64,000 nucleotides of DNA from an uncultured Lachnospiraceae bacterium. Lineage in GTDB: Bacteria > Bacillota > Clostridia > Lachnospirales > Lachnospiraceae. Below the pieces are notes generated by a model, which was given only the letters and a program-made list of their open reading frames with translations, did no database searches and was not told where the DNA came from. Where the stretch lies: assembly GCA_910586015.1 (NCBI GenBank), contig CAJUGJ010000016.1:1-64000 (forward strand). The letters run 5' to 3'. The translations under genes were made by a program, and so were the position numbers. Shown piece by piece: positions 1-8,620 of this stretch. Position 1 is the stretch's first letter. Each line of letters opens with the position of its first letter.

Positions 1-53
1 AAGATGCCCTTACAGAAGCAGAGCAGAACCTAAGTTTACGATTGAATGAGTAA
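1..53 (+). CDS. C-terminal end of an extracellular solute-binding protein (partial)
   Basis: Only the last 16 codons and the stop are inside the window, read in the frame ending in TAA at 51-53. The peptide is identical to the C-terminus of the binding protein at 150-2453, so the upstream gene is almost certainly a paralogous sugar-binding protein arranged in tandem with it. The rest lies before the window, so nothing else about it can be said. Confidence 0.75.
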   Translation, partial: DALTEAEQNLSLRLNE

Positions 54-55
54 TA
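1..55 (+). repeat. 55-bp direct repeat, copy 1
   Basis: Bases 1-55 match 2401-2455 at every position and then diverge. The match covers the last codons, the stop codon and two bases beyond. It marks the ends of two tandem binding-protein genes, spaced exactly 2400 bp apart. The true length is unknown because copy 1 is cut by the window edge. Confidence 0.95.
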
Positions 56-82
56 AGCAATAATCTATACAAAAGTAAGGAG

Positions 83-115
83 CAGTGAATGGCTACTCCT
101 AAGAGCCATTCACTG
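83..115 (+). other. Perfect 12-bp stem-loop between tandem binding-protein genes
   Basis: CAGTGAATGGCT (83-94) and AGCCATTCACTG (104-115) form a perfect 12-bp stem with a 9-nt loop. No U-run follows (TCCCTAAAAG), so it is not a standard intrinsic terminator. It sits just before the ribosome site of the next gene and could stabilise or process the mRNA, or weaken read-through. The structure is certain; the role is inferred. Confidence 0.6.
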
Positions 116-149
116 TCCCTAAAAGACAGCCACAGTAAGGAGGCTAACA

Positions 150-2453
150 GTGAGCAATAAAATAAAAATAGGTATTTTGTCAGGACTATTACTTGTGATT
201 ATTGTCAGTGGTGTCTTATTATTAAAACATAAAGATAACAAACAAGAGGAAAATCTAACCTCCACAAATCCAACTCCAGTCACACAAAACCAGACACCAC
301 CAACTAAGACAGAATCACAAGAACCAGAAAGGTCTTCTAAACTAGATACTATATCATTATCAACGGGAAAGTTTTATGAAGAAAATTATGTTGAGCTTGA
401 TGTAACAGATGAAATGAAAGAGTCTATTTCTATTTTTGACGATAAACTATATCACATAGAAAAGACACAAATTCAACAGTTAGATACAAAAGAAGTATAT
501 TTTGAATTGGGTTCTTATTATCAGAACTGTTGTTGCTTTTCTATCGATCAACAAGGAATTATCTGGCTGATTATATATGAGAACGAGGAATTTTATATTT
601 TGGGATTTGAACCAAATACCACCGAGCCGAAAAAGAAAATTATGCTTTCAGAATTTACACAACGAATTCAGAACGATAATTATACATATCCAAAATATTC
701 CGTTTCGAAAATGCAGATAGATGAAAAGTATATTTATATCCAATATCGATTAGCAAGTAATTTTTTATTGATTTTTGATCATAGTGGCAACTTAGTTCGA
801 GAGATAAAGCATTGTTTTGATTTTTGGATTGAACAAGAATCTGTTTTTGTACTGGCAGATAATACGCTTTTTCGATTGAAGGTAGAAGAGGAACAACCAT
901 TGTGGGAGAAAATAATTATGGGTAGTCGTTTAGTATATTATTCAACTACTTTAGATCAGATTTTTGTTCTGACAAAGAATGGAATTGAAATATATGATAA
1001 AGAAGGTCTGTCGGAACCTAAAACATTAATACAGTTTGGAGCAGATACCAGTTATACAATGGATAATAGTTTTACATTAAGTGATGGAAGACAAGTCGTA
1101 AATCTCATTGTGACCTCCGATGCTTCTATTTATATTGGAGTAAAAGAAATAAAAGTTATTTCAGAAGAGTTGTATTTAGTCGAACAAGTATTAACATTAT
1201 ATCGTTATCAGTGGAAAGAGGATGAGCCATTTGATGAATATACCTACACCATCACTGCACCTTATAAAGATCCGTTTTTAGTACAGGCAATTAGGGCGTA
1301 TGAAACCAGACATCCTGATATTCATATTAAATTAGAGTATACCTATGAAACTAGAGAAGAGTATTTAGAACATTTTTTGGACTATGGACAAGCATTTTCC
1401 CTTCGTATTATGACAGGAGATATCGGAGATATCGTGATGTGGGGAGGACAGATTTTCCCTTATTCCTCTATCTGTAAAACAGATGCTTTTTTAGATCTTA
1501 GACAAAGAGTAAAAGAGTTAGAAATCTATGAAGATTTAAACCAGAATGTATTAGAAAACATGGAAATCAATCAACAGTTATGTGCCCTTCCAATTAGTAT
1601 GTGGTATGACTATATTTGGGTAGATGAGGAGGTAGCAGAACGCAATGGAATTGATTTAGAAACATTAACGTATGCCAAAGCGATTGAATTATCAGTACAA
1701 TGGAGAAAAGAGGGAAGAGCGGATCGTATTTTTGATGATAATACAGGCTTTATTTTAGGAAAACTATTTAGTACGAATCTTCCACAATTAGTGGATTTAG
1801 AAACCCGTTCGATCCATCTAAGACAGGACTGGTTTTTAAAGGCATTAGAACAATACAAAGAATTATTACACGCACGTTATTTTTCGAATTCCAAAAATGA
1901 TAGTCCTTATCTAATGGGAAATCGTATTATCAAAGCAGTGAGTGGTTACCGAGATCGTTCCGTTAAAATGAGTTATGTACAAGAAATAGAAGGACTTTTA
2001 AAAAGATTTAATGAAGAGAGCCAGATCAATCAGAACTATCATCCTGATCTTTCTGGAGAGTATACCAGAAATATACGAGCATATCCAGCAGAAGTCTATT
2101 TAATAAGCAGTCGTTCTTCTCATATAGAAGAGGCATGGGATTTTTTGAGTTTTCTATTAGATCCAATCATGCAAAAAAATTCGGATTTAAAAGGAGTGGC
2201 TGTAAATATAAAGGCAGAGAAAGAACTCTTTGAGGCACAATATAGGGGATATAATAATACGGTCAATGAGGAAGGATGGAAAATATTAGAAAAAGTGTAT
2301 AGAGCCGTTGATTTTTCTTACTGGGAACCTTATCTGATCATGGATATGATGACTCCAATATCGAAATGGGTGGATGATACAACTGGAAAACTTACATTAG
2401 AAGATGCCCTTACAGAAGCAGAGCAGAACCTAAGTTTACGATTGAATGAGTAA
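150..2453 (+). CDS. Extracellular solute-binding protein, family 1, with a large extra N-terminal domain
   Basis: Probable sugar-binding subunit of an ABC importer, working outside the membrane. It starts at a GTG with TAAGGAGG six bases upstream. One N-terminal hydrophobic segment (about residues 8-25) lacks a lipobox cysteine, so it looks membrane-anchored rather than a lipoprotein. Residues about 60-370 are rich in beta-strand-like Tyr/Ile/Trp runs, perhaps a propeller-like sensor domain. Residues about 375-767 resemble family 1 solute-binding proteins (APYKDPFLVQAIRAYETRHP, then IEEAWDFLSFLL near the end). At 767 residues it is far longer than the usual 420-450. Two permeases follow directly. 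The substrate cannot be read from the sequence. Confidence 0.8.
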   Translation: MSNKIKIGILSGLLLVIIVSGVLLLKHKDNKQEENLTSTNPTPVTQNQTPPTKTESQEPERSSKLDTISLSTGKFYEENYVELDVTDEMKESISIFDDKLYHIEKTQIQQLDTKEVYFELGSYYQNCCCFSIDQQGIIWLIIYENEEFYILGFEPNTTEPKKKIMLSEFTQRIQNDNYTYPKYSVSKMQIDEKYIYIQYRLASNFLLIFDHSGNLVREIKHCFDFWIEQESVFVLADNTLFRLKVEEEQPLWEKIIMGSRLVYYSTTLDQIFVLTKNGIEIYDKEGLSEPKTLIQFGADTSYTMDNSFTLSDGRQVVNLIVTSDASIYIGVKEIKVISEELYLVEQVLTLYRYQWKEDEPFDEYTYTITAPYKDPFLVQAIRAYETRHPDIHIKLEYTYETREEYLEHFLDYGQAFSLRIMTGDIGDIVMWGGQIFPYSSICKTDAFLDLRQRVKELEIYEDLNQNVLENMEINQQLCALPISMWYDYIWVDEEVAERNGIDLETLTYAKAIELSVQWRKEGRADRIFDDNTGFILGKLFSTNLPQLVDLETRSIHLRQDWFLKALEQYKELLHARYFSNSKNDSPYLMGNRIIKAVSGYRDRSVKMSYVQEIEGLLKRFNEESQINQNYHPDLSGEYTRNIRAYPAEVYLISSRSSHIEEAWDFLSFLLDPIMQKNSDLKGVAVNIKAEKELFEAQYRGYNNTVNEEGWKILEKVYRAVDFSYWEPYLIMDMMTPISKWVDDTTGKLTLEDALTEAEQNLSLRLNE

Positions 2454-2455
2454 TA
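2401..2455 (+). repeat. 55-bp direct repeat, copy 2
   Basis: Second copy of bases 1-55, identical over its whole length. It covers the 3' end and stop codon of the gene at 150-2453. Perfect identity including third codon positions implies recent duplication or gene conversion. Confidence 0.95.
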
Positions 2456-2471
2456 GAAAGGCTATTATTTT

Positions 2472-3347
2472 ATGTCTAAAAAACGAGAAATTTCATTAAA
2501 ATCGTATCATAGAAGGCGGGAGAACAAAGGATTATTCTTTATTCTCCCAAGCCTTTTGGGAGTTAGTATTTTTTATATTATTCCCTTTTTTAGAAGTTTA
2601 GGTTATACATTTACACAGGGAATTGTACATTTAAAGTTTGTATACTTTAAAAATTTTACAGATCTATTTCAAAATTCTGCATTTCAAACCGCTTTAAAAA
2701 ATACAGTAATCTTTATATTAGCTGGTGTTCCAATTTTGATTTTCTTATCTCTTACTCTAAGTCTGTTATTAGAAAAGGAATCGTGTCATTGGAAAAGATT
2801 TGCCCTTCTTACACCTATGGTAATACCGGGAGCTGCATTTTTATTAGGTTTTCGCAGTATGTTTGATTCTTATGGAGCTGTCAATACGATACTATCAAAA
2901 TTTGGAGATTTTAATACAGATTTTTTGGGAAAACATTCATTTCTCATGTTGATTTTAATTTATATAATTAAAAATGTTGGATATGTTACTGTGATTTTTT
3001 CAGGGGCGATTTCTACCATATCAAAAGAGTATTTGGAAGTATTTCGTTTAGAGTCATCTTCTGGGATTTCTTATGTCAGAAGAGTTCTTCTTCCTCTTAT
3101 TGCCCCTATGACTTTTTTTGCAGTAGTCATTTCTATAATGGACTGTTTTAAAGTTTATCGAGAAATTTATATTTTATATGGAGATATTCCTCCAAAGGAA
3201 ATTTATATGTTACAGCATTTTATGAATAATAACTTTTTAAAGTTAAACTATCAAAGACTTTCTACAGCTGCATTTTTAGTCGTTGCTGTTATCTCTTTTT
3301 TAATCTGGTTGCTTTTACGACTTCAAAATAGATTTCGACCAGAGTAA
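2472..3347 (+). CDS. Sugar ABC transporter permease (UgpA/MsmF-like)
   Basis: Membrane subunit of a carbohydrate importer of the binding-protein-dependent type. The 291 residues hold about six hydrophobic segments, the first at about 19-37. The cytoplasmic coupling loop has the family pattern EYLEVFRLESSSGISYVRRV followed by LLPLIAP, where EAA proteins touch the ATPase. It starts 18 bp after the binding protein, with GAAAGG upstream. It pairs with the permease at 3384-4175 as the usual heterodimer. No ATPase is encoded in this operon, so a shared MsmK-type ATPase elsewhere is inferred. Confidence 0.87.
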   Translation: MSKKREISLKSYHRRRENKGLFFILPSLLGVSIFYIIPFFRSLGYTFTQGIVHLKFVYFKNFTDLFQNSAFQTALKNTVIFILAGVPILIFLSLTLSLLLEKESCHWKRFALLTPMVIPGAAFLLGFRSMFDSYGAVNTILSKFGDFNTDFLGKHSFLMLILIYIIKNVGYVTVIFSGAISTISKEYLEVFRLESSSGISYVRRVLLPLIAPMTFFAVVISIMDCFKVYREIYILYGDIPPKEIYMLQHFMNNNFLKLNYQRLSTAAFLVVAVISFLIWLLLRLQNRFRPE

Positions 3348-3383
3348 GTTAAAAAGTGTAGAATGTTTTGGAATGGAGAAAAG

Positions 3384-4175
3384 ATGAGAAAAGTTGCGGG
3401 GAGATGTTTTACAGGAGTTCTAGCAGTTATTTGTCTGCTGCCATTTTTAACTCTCTTTTTTCGCTCTTTTATGAGTTTAGAAGAACTTGAATTAGGAGAA
3501 TTTCATCTGTTTCCGACAAAGTGGAGTTTTAGGCAGTATGAATCTATTTTGTTAATGAACAAAGAATATTTCTATCATTTTTGGAATTCTGTAAAATATG
3601 TGAGTATGATTTTACTTTTTGATATTCCTTTGAGCATGTTAGCAGGATATGGATTTAGCCAATATCGTTTCCGTGGAAGAAATATGTTATTTTTTTTATA
3701 TATTATTTTAATGCTTATGCCATTTCAGGCAACTTTAGTGCCACAGTATTTAACATTAAAATGGTTTAATTTACTAAATACAAAATATTCTGTGATACTG
3801 CCTAATATTTTTCATGCTTTTGGTGTATTTTTAATGACACAATATATGGAAGGGATTGATAAAGAGTTAATAGAAGCTGGAAGAATAGACGGATTAGGGG
3901 ATAATTCATGTTTTTTGAAACTTATTGTTCCATTATGTAAGCCTGCAGTTTCTGCTCTTTTAATTCTTTCCTTTTTAGACTATTGGGCTATGATTGAGCA
4001 GCCAGTCGTATTTTTAAGAGATCCTTGGCTGACTCCACTTTCTGTTCAGTTAAATAGTATTTCTTCTACAGGACTTTTGGCAGGAGGAATTTTATTTTCT
4101 ATTCTTCCACTTCTGATCTATTCCTATGGATATCAGGATCTGATAGAAGGAATCCATCTAAGCAGTTTAAAATAG
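3384..4175 (+). CDS. Sugar ABC transporter permease (UgpE/MsmG-like)
   Basis: Second permease of the carbohydrate importer, about 263 residues. The chosen ATG at 3384 has TGGAG upstream; an in-frame ATG at 3363 has no ribosome site. About six membrane segments are visible. The coupling-loop motif is EAGRIDGLGDNSCFLKLIVP followed by LCKPA, the standard EAA signature of this family. It lies 36 bp after the first permease and just before two membrane proteins that are not part of normal sugar importers. Confidence 0.87.
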   Translation: MRKVAGRCFTGVLAVICLLPFLTLFFRSFMSLEELELGEFHLFPTKWSFRQYESILLMNKEYFYHFWNSVKYVSMILLFDIPLSMLAGYGFSQYRFRGRNMLFFLYIILMLMPFQATLVPQYLTLKWFNLLNTKYSVILPNIFHAFGVFLMTQYMEGIDKELIEAGRIDGLGDNSCFLKLIVPLCKPAVSALLILSFLDYWAMIEQPVVFLRDPWLTPLSVQLNSISSTGLLAGGILFSILPLLIYSYGYQDLIEGIHLSSLK

Positions 4176-4183
4176 ATAGAGAA

Positions 4184-4846
4184 ATGAGGAGAAATGTGAA
4201 ACAAAAACGTCGAAGTTTAATTGGAATTGCTGTTTTTTTCTGTTTTCTATTAATATTTACATTTATCAGTAGAAAGTTAGATTGGCAGATGCAGCCTGCT
4301 GTCAGTTGTGTTTCTCCTAGACCTATGACAATAGAAGAAACAAAATTTATAACTGCTTTTATTCAAAATGGAACAATTATATTGCCAGCTATACAGATAA
4401 TGGAGATAGGAGATATAAAAGAATATAGAGTAGAAGTTCAGGCAATGTTACCAGACGGTTCAACAGAGGAACTTTCTTGGAGTGATGCTCCAAAGAGAGG
4501 AAAAGAGTGGATTTTTTCTTGTAAACAAGATCTTCATTCATTTGAAGGAAAGCAATGTGTTCTACAGATAAAACTTTTTTCAGGAACCTATTTAAGAGTG
4601 ATTCCAAAAGAGTGTATCAAAGAAGAACAAGGATTTTTTTATCTCTATATATTAGAAGATTCGAAAAGTTTATTTTATTCCCATTGGGTTCGAAAGATAC
4701 CAATAGAGATAAGATATCAAAATGAGTATTGGGCAGTACTACCAGACACATTTGATATAGAAACTAAAATTATTTTGGATTCAAACCGACAATTAGAGAA
4801 TGGAAAGCCAGCACATAAAAAGGGGGAGAAAAAGAATGGTTGGTAA
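4184..4846 (+). CDS. Membrane-anchored protein of unknown function in the sugar ABC operon
   Basis: I do not recognise a family. The 220 residues begin with a basic stretch and one hydrophobic segment (about 12-28), so most of the protein should lie outside the membrane. A repeated beta-rich pattern may form a small sandwich domain; two Cys lie in the middle (about 108 and 126). ATG at 4184 is weakly supported; an in-frame GTG at 4196 with GAGGAG upstream is a good alternative. The gene overlaps the next one by 11 bp, which suggests translational coupling and a shared job. Confidence 0.6.
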   Translation: MRRNVKQKRRSLIGIAVFFCFLLIFTFISRKLDWQMQPAVSCVSPRPMTIEETKFITAFIQNGTIILPAIQIMEIGDIKEYRVEVQAMLPDGSTEELSWSDAPKRGKEWIFSCKQDLHSFEGKQCVLQIKLFSGTYLRVIPKECIKEEQGFFYLYILEDSKSLFYSHWVRKIPIEIRYQNEYWAVLPDTFDIETKIILDSNRQLENGKPAHKKGEKKNGW

Positions 4847-6176
4847 GAAAATCAGAATAGTACCGTTTATAATAGCCCTTATATGTCTTGGAATTGTATT
4901 TATTATGATTTTATATCAAAAAAAAACTGTCCAGTGGATGCAGTCAAAAGAAAATGAAATTGTACTCTTTTCACGTTATACTTCTGAAAAGACCTATTTA
5001 GAACTTTCAAAACAGTTTAAGGAGTTACTAAAACAAAAAGATAAAAAAGGAATAGAATCCTTTTTAAATCAACAGCCCCAAACCACAATTTCTGATTTGA
5101 TGGGGAATTTATCCTATAAGGAATATCAACTATTTTTTTCTCTTCTTTCAAGAGAACAGGAATGGGTATTAAAAAAGCTAATTCCACTAGATCAGATTCT
5201 TTTTCTTCCCTTTGTAACAGCAGTATTCAAAACAGGAGTTGCTAATCTTTCCGATAATACATCAGTATCTTTTTATATCTGTAATTTAAAGGAAGATCTA
5301 GTCTATTCGAACTCTTTATTAAAAGGGCAATTCCTTTCAAAAGACGATAAGGGAAAAAATGTTGTTGTGATACCAAATACGATAGAAGAGCGAATCTTTG
5401 GAAAAGATCAGGCAGTTTCTAAGACATTGATGATTTCGGGATTTGACTATACAGTAATTGGAGTCTATGAATTAAAAAATGATTTCGAAGAAGAAGTACT
5501 TTATTTACCTTCTGAAAGTGCTCTGGAAGAGCAGGGATATACGTTAGCAGGAGCTACAAGAATCTATTTAAAATCAGATCAGGATATAGACAGAACAGTA
5601 AAGCAATTTTTTAGAGCATATAAAGGAGAAGAGAAAGAATGGGTTTGTGTTGATCAAAGAAATGGCACAAAACCATTTCAAGAGATTTTAGATGGACTTT
5701 ATTTTACAGCAACTCTTTGTTTTTTTATTTTACTTTGTAGTTATCTTTTCAGAGGAATCACACATAGGGTGAAACAGATAAAAAAACAGTTAAAAATAAA
5801 ATATCTGACAGAATATCTTTCAAAACATCTGACGGAATTACTAATGGATTTAATAGGAATAGCAATATTTGGGTTTGCTTTAGTATTTCTTTGTATGGAA
5901 TTACTTTCTTGGCAACCAGATTTTCTTTCATTTTGGATTCCAAAGGGAAGAGTAATAGATTTCTCTTTTTATCATAGTAAATTTTTAACATTTATAGAAA
6001 ATCTAAATCAGATGAATAGCAATTATGCAGATAGTTTTCTTATGGGGTATCGGAATTTACTTCCTCGTTTTTTAAAATGGATACCATTGGAACTTGGCTT
6101 ACTTGTGATTGGAACGGTTTGTCTAAGTATAGTTCCAAAGATAAAAAAGAAAAAATATACCAATACCCCAAAGTAA
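4836..6176 (+). CDS. MacB/FtsX-like membrane protein with extracytoplasmic core domain
   Basis: About 446 residues from the ATG at 4836, which has AGGGGGAG seven bases upstream. Topology fits the FtsX/MacB permease plan: an N-terminal membrane segment (about 8-27), a roughly 270-residue extracytoplasmic domain, then three hydrophobic segments (about 293-312, 337-365 and 420-438). The core carries GKNVVVIPNTIEERIFGK and a TVIGVYE strand, typical of MacB periplasmic-core domains. No LolD/MacB-type ATPase lies nearby. Its place at the end of a sugar importer operon is unusual. It ends 4 bp from a convergent gene, with no separate terminator between them. Confidence 0.65.
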   Translation: MVGKKIRIVPFIIALICLGIVFIMILYQKKTVQWMQSKENEIVLFSRYTSEKTYLELSKQFKELLKQKDKKGIESFLNQQPQTTISDLMGNLSYKEYQLFFSLLSREQEWVLKKLIPLDQILFLPFVTAVFKTGVANLSDNTSVSFYICNLKEDLVYSNSLLKGQFLSKDDKGKNVVVIPNTIEERIFGKDQAVSKTLMISGFDYTVIGVYELKNDFEEEVLYLPSESALEEQGYTLAGATRIYLKSDQDIDRTVKQFFRAYKGEEKEWVCVDQRNGTKPFQEILDGLYFTATLCFFILLCSYLFRGITHRVKQIKKQLKIKYLTEYLSKHLTELLMDLIGIAIFGFALVFLCMELLSWQPDFLSFWIPKGRVIDFSFYHSKFLTFIENLNQMNSNYADSFLMGYRNLLPRFLKWIPLELGLLVIGTVCLSIVPKIKKKKYTNTPK

Positions 6177-6180
6177 TTTT

Positions 6181-6447
6181 TTATTTTATTAACATTTTTC
6201 GAATTGCTTCAAATTTTCTACGGTCTGCTGGAGAAAGACCAGATAAAAGAGTAGTAGTAATTAAATCGCTTTCTTCTTTTGTAAAGGTAAGACCCAGTGA
6301 CTTCATTTTATTATTTGTTTTTGCTAATAATGGAAGTGCTTTCTCAGGAGAAAGTCCATTTGCTTCTTTTATAAACTCAAGTAAAATTGCTTTTTTTTGT
6401 GGTGCAATATTTTGAAAGACTGGATTATTCAATACATCCTGATTCAT
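6181..6447 (-). CDS. Small protein of unknown function, related to its neighbour
   Basis: An 88-residue, helix-rich, soluble protein with no family I recognise. AAGGAGG lies upstream of the ATG on the minus strand. Its C-terminus LLSGLSPADRRKFEAIRKML closely parallels the C-terminus of the protein encoded just upstream (MLSGMLSPEQKNAFEAMKMM), so the two probably share a small domain and a function. It lies 20 bp after that gene and should be co-transcribed. Confidence 0.7.
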   Translation of the reverse strand: MNQDVLNNPVFQNIAPQKKAILLEFIKEANGLSPEKALPLLAKTNNKMKSLGLTFTKEESDLITTTLLSGLSPADRRKFEAIRKMLIK

Positions 6448-6467
6448 ATAAGGTATCCTCCTTAAAG

Positions 6468-7022
6468 TCAGCTTATCATCATTTTCATTGCCTCAAAAGC
6501 ATTCTTTTGCTCTGGGCTTAACATTCCAGATAACATATCGATCATCTGCTCATTTCCATTTTGGGCAGATGAATTTTGTTCTTTAGGAATTTCCCCATTA
6601 GGACAGGATTCTGTGGTAAAACCAGAAGAATCCTCAAAATTATCTTGATAATTTTGAAACATGGATGTCATTTCAGAATACGTTTTATAAAAGTTTTGTG
6701 CATTCATAACATTCATGATCATATCAACCAGTTCCCGCTCTTGATTGGTACAATGAGGACGTACACTTTTTAATAGTCCATCTATATCTGTAATAGCAGA
6801 AGAGAGTGAGGAAGGCAGATGAAATCCATTCTTTTGTATATTTTTAAACGACGCAGTAAATGCTAGGGTACTAACCAAAAAATCTAAGGAACTGCGTATG
6901 TCCTCAGTAATATAAGGCTCGGCTGCTCTAAATAATTCTGCAATATGACCCGGATCGGATAACAGGTTGGAGAGCAGGCGAGAAAACAAATTTTCCTTTC
7001 CTGCCTCTGACTGACTGTCCAT
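6468..7022 (-). CDS. Helical protein of unknown function, upstream partner of the 88-residue protein
   Basis: The chosen start at 7022 has AAAGGAGGG at ideal spacing; the longer reading from 7109 adds 29 residues with no ribosome site. The 184-residue protein is predicted soluble and helical, with a Ser/Asn/Gln-rich linker before the last 25 residues. Those end in the motif SGMLSPEQKNAFEAMKMM shared with the next gene. No catalytic motif is evident. Function unknown. Confidence 0.7.
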   Translation of the reverse strand: MDSQSEAGKENLFSRLLSNLLSDPGHIAELFRAAEPYITEDIRSSLDFLVSTLAFTASFKNIQKNGFHLPSSLSSAITDIDGLLKSVRPHCTNQERELVDMIMNVMNAQNFYKTYSEMTSMFQNYQDNFEDSSGFTTESCPNGEIPKEQNSSAQNGNEQMIDMLSGMLSPEQKNAFEAMKMMIS

Positions 7023-7155
7023 AAGCAATCCCTCCTTTTCCCTATAGTATATTCGAGCAAAGTGAAATAATGTCTGTAAGTTTTTAATTTCAGGGATAGA
7101 ATTTTTCAAATAACTGAGGTATGATAGTAATATTAAATTTTTGAAGGAGATTAAA

Positions 7156-8424
7156 ATGATACAAAATATTATTTTTGATATTGGTCAAGTATTAGCAAAA
7201 TTTCGATGGAAGGAATATATGAATGATCTTGGATTTTCGAAAGAGCTAAAAGAACGAATCGGAAAAGTGACAGTACAAAGTAGCTTTTGGAAAGAAGTTG
7301 ATCGTGGTGTAATGTCTTTAGAAGAGATTATAGAGGGTTGTATAAAACTAGAGCCAGAATTAGAGAAAGAAATTCGATTATTTTATCGTGATATGAGTAC
7401 GATTGTTATAGAATATAAATATGCAGAAGAATTACTTTTTAAGTTAAAGAAACAGGGATACCGAATTTATCTTTTATCTAACTATGGAGAAAGAAATTTT
7501 TCTTATATAGCAAAAAAATTTCGCTTTTTAAAGTATATAGATGGACAAATAATTTCCTATCAAATTCAGCATATTAAGCCTGAACCAGAAATTTACAGAG
7601 CCTTATTAGAAAAATATCAACTTGATCCAGAAAATAGTATTTTTTTAGATGATTTAGAAGAAAATTTGGAAATGGCAAAAACATTTGGGATAAAAACAAT
7701 ACATTTTACCAGTCTTTATTCTAGTTTAGAAAAGCTAAGAAATTTTGGTGTGACACTGCCAAAACTTTTTTGTGAACAGACAGAATGTTATGATGGTTTA
7801 ATGTTTGACTTAGATGGAACACTTTGGGATAGTACAACAGCAGCAGCCAAAATTTGGGATGATGTAGTAAAACGAAGAGGATTATCTTATGAAGTAACCC
7901 CTCAACGGTTAAAACAGCTCTATGGATTGCCATTAGAAGAGATTGCTGTTGAGCTTTTTCCTGAAATTTCGAAAGAGGAAGCGATTGACATTATGGAAGA
8001 ATGTGTCGTTGTACAGTGTCCAGTTTTAAGTGAAAAGGGTGGTACTTTATTGGAGAAGATAAAGGAAACATTGCAAGACCTTTCAAAAAGGTATCCGATT
8101 TTTATTATTAGTAATTGTAGAAGTGGATATATTGAGGCATTTTTAAAAGCCCACCAGTTAGAAAATATTTTTACAGACACTGCCTGCCCCGGAGATACTG
8201 GCAAGTTAAAGGCAGATAATATTCGTCTTGTCATGGAACGAAATCATATCTTGAATCCAATTTATATTGGGGATACGAATGGAGATAGTATGGCAGCAAA
8301 AGATGCAAATGTTCCATTTATTTTTGCTCGCTATGGCTTTGGAATGACAGATCAGTATGATGCAGCGATTGATTCTATTGAAGAATTAATTCCTGTACTT
8401 GGACTTTTAGAGGAAACGAAATAG
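7156..8424 (+). CDS. Fusion of two HAD-superfamily phosphatases
   Basis: Two complete HAD-like domains in one 422-residue chain. Domain 1 (about 1-205) begins IIFDIGQVLAKF, has YLLSNYGE as motif II, Lys in IKPEP, and the acidic motif IFLDDLEEN. This resembles the YihX subclass, whose second aspartate position is altered. Domain 2 (about 212-422) begins MFDLDGTLWDS, has IISNCRSGY, and YIGDTNGDSMAAKDA, a canonical phosphoglycolate-phosphatase-like hydrolase. The start at 7156 has AAGGAGA five bases upstream. Both sets of catalytic residues look intact. The substrates, probably small phosphorylated metabolites, are unknown. A terminator follows. Confidence 0.85.
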   Translation: MIQNIIFDIGQVLAKFRWKEYMNDLGFSKELKERIGKVTVQSSFWKEVDRGVMSLEEIIEGCIKLEPELEKEIRLFYRDMSTIVIEYKYAEELLFKLKKQGYRIYLLSNYGERNFSYIAKKFRFLKYIDGQIISYQIQHIKPEPEIYRALLEKYQLDPENSIFLDDLEENLEMAKTFGIKTIHFTSLYSSLEKLRNFGVTLPKLFCEQTECYDGLMFDLDGTLWDSTTAAAKIWDDVVKRRGLSYEVTPQRLKQLYGLPLEEIAVELFPEISKEEAIDIMEECVVVQCPVLSEKGGTLLEKIKETLQDLSKRYPIFIISNCRSGYIEAFLKAHQLENIFTDTACPGDTGKLKADNIRLVMERNHILNPIYIGDTNGDSMAAKDANVPFIFARYGFGMTDQYDAAIDSIEELIPVLGLLEETK

Positions 8425-8428
8425 AAGC

Positions 8429-8467
8429 AAAAAGCTGGTAAGAGAAACAAACGTTACCAGCTTTTTA
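8429..8467 (+). terminator. Rho-independent terminator after the double-HAD gene
   Basis: AAAAGCTGGTAA (8430-8441) pairs with TTACCAGCTTTT (8454-8465), giving a 12-bp stem and 12-nt loop ending in a U-run. It starts five bases after the stop codon. Confidence 0.9.
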
Positions 8468-8517
8468 TTTGAAAGGGAAAAAAGTTTAGTAATATCAAGA
8501 AAAAAGTTTATTACATA

Positions 8518-8545
8518 TTGACAGCAATGAAATAAAGTGTATAAT
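8518..8545 (+). promoter_or_regulatory. Sigma-A promoter of the regulator-potABCD operon
   Basis: TTGACA (8518-8523) and TATAAT (8540-8545) match both consensus hexamers exactly, with 16-bp spacing. Transcription should start near 8552. This rules out an in-frame ATG at 8537 as the regulator start and supports 8621. Confidence 0.88.
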
Positions 8546-8555
8546 ATATCATTGT

Positions 8556-8572
8556 GTTTAGAAAAACTAAAC
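8556..8572. promoter_or_regulatory. Candidate operator of the XRE-cupin regulator
   Basis: GTTTAG-AAAAA-CTAAAC is a perfect 6-bp inverted repeat just after the predicted start of transcription. Related AAGTTTA-TAATA-like half sites occur upstream at about 8482-8494 and 8504-8515. The placement fits autoregulation by the downstream helix-turn-helix protein; this is inference. Confidence 0.4.
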
Positions 8573-8620
8573 TTATTGTTTAATAATACTTTTTTTGGAA
8601 AAGTAGAATCGAGGACTAGG

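Noticed and set aside
7920..8234. 104-codon minus-strand frame inside the HAD fusion
   Set aside because: It overlaps conserved HAD motifs on the other strand and shows no independent evidence.
8537..8620. Extended N-terminus for the XRE-cupin regulator
   Set aside because: Its ATG would lie within the -10 box of the perfect promoter, so the transcript cannot contain it.
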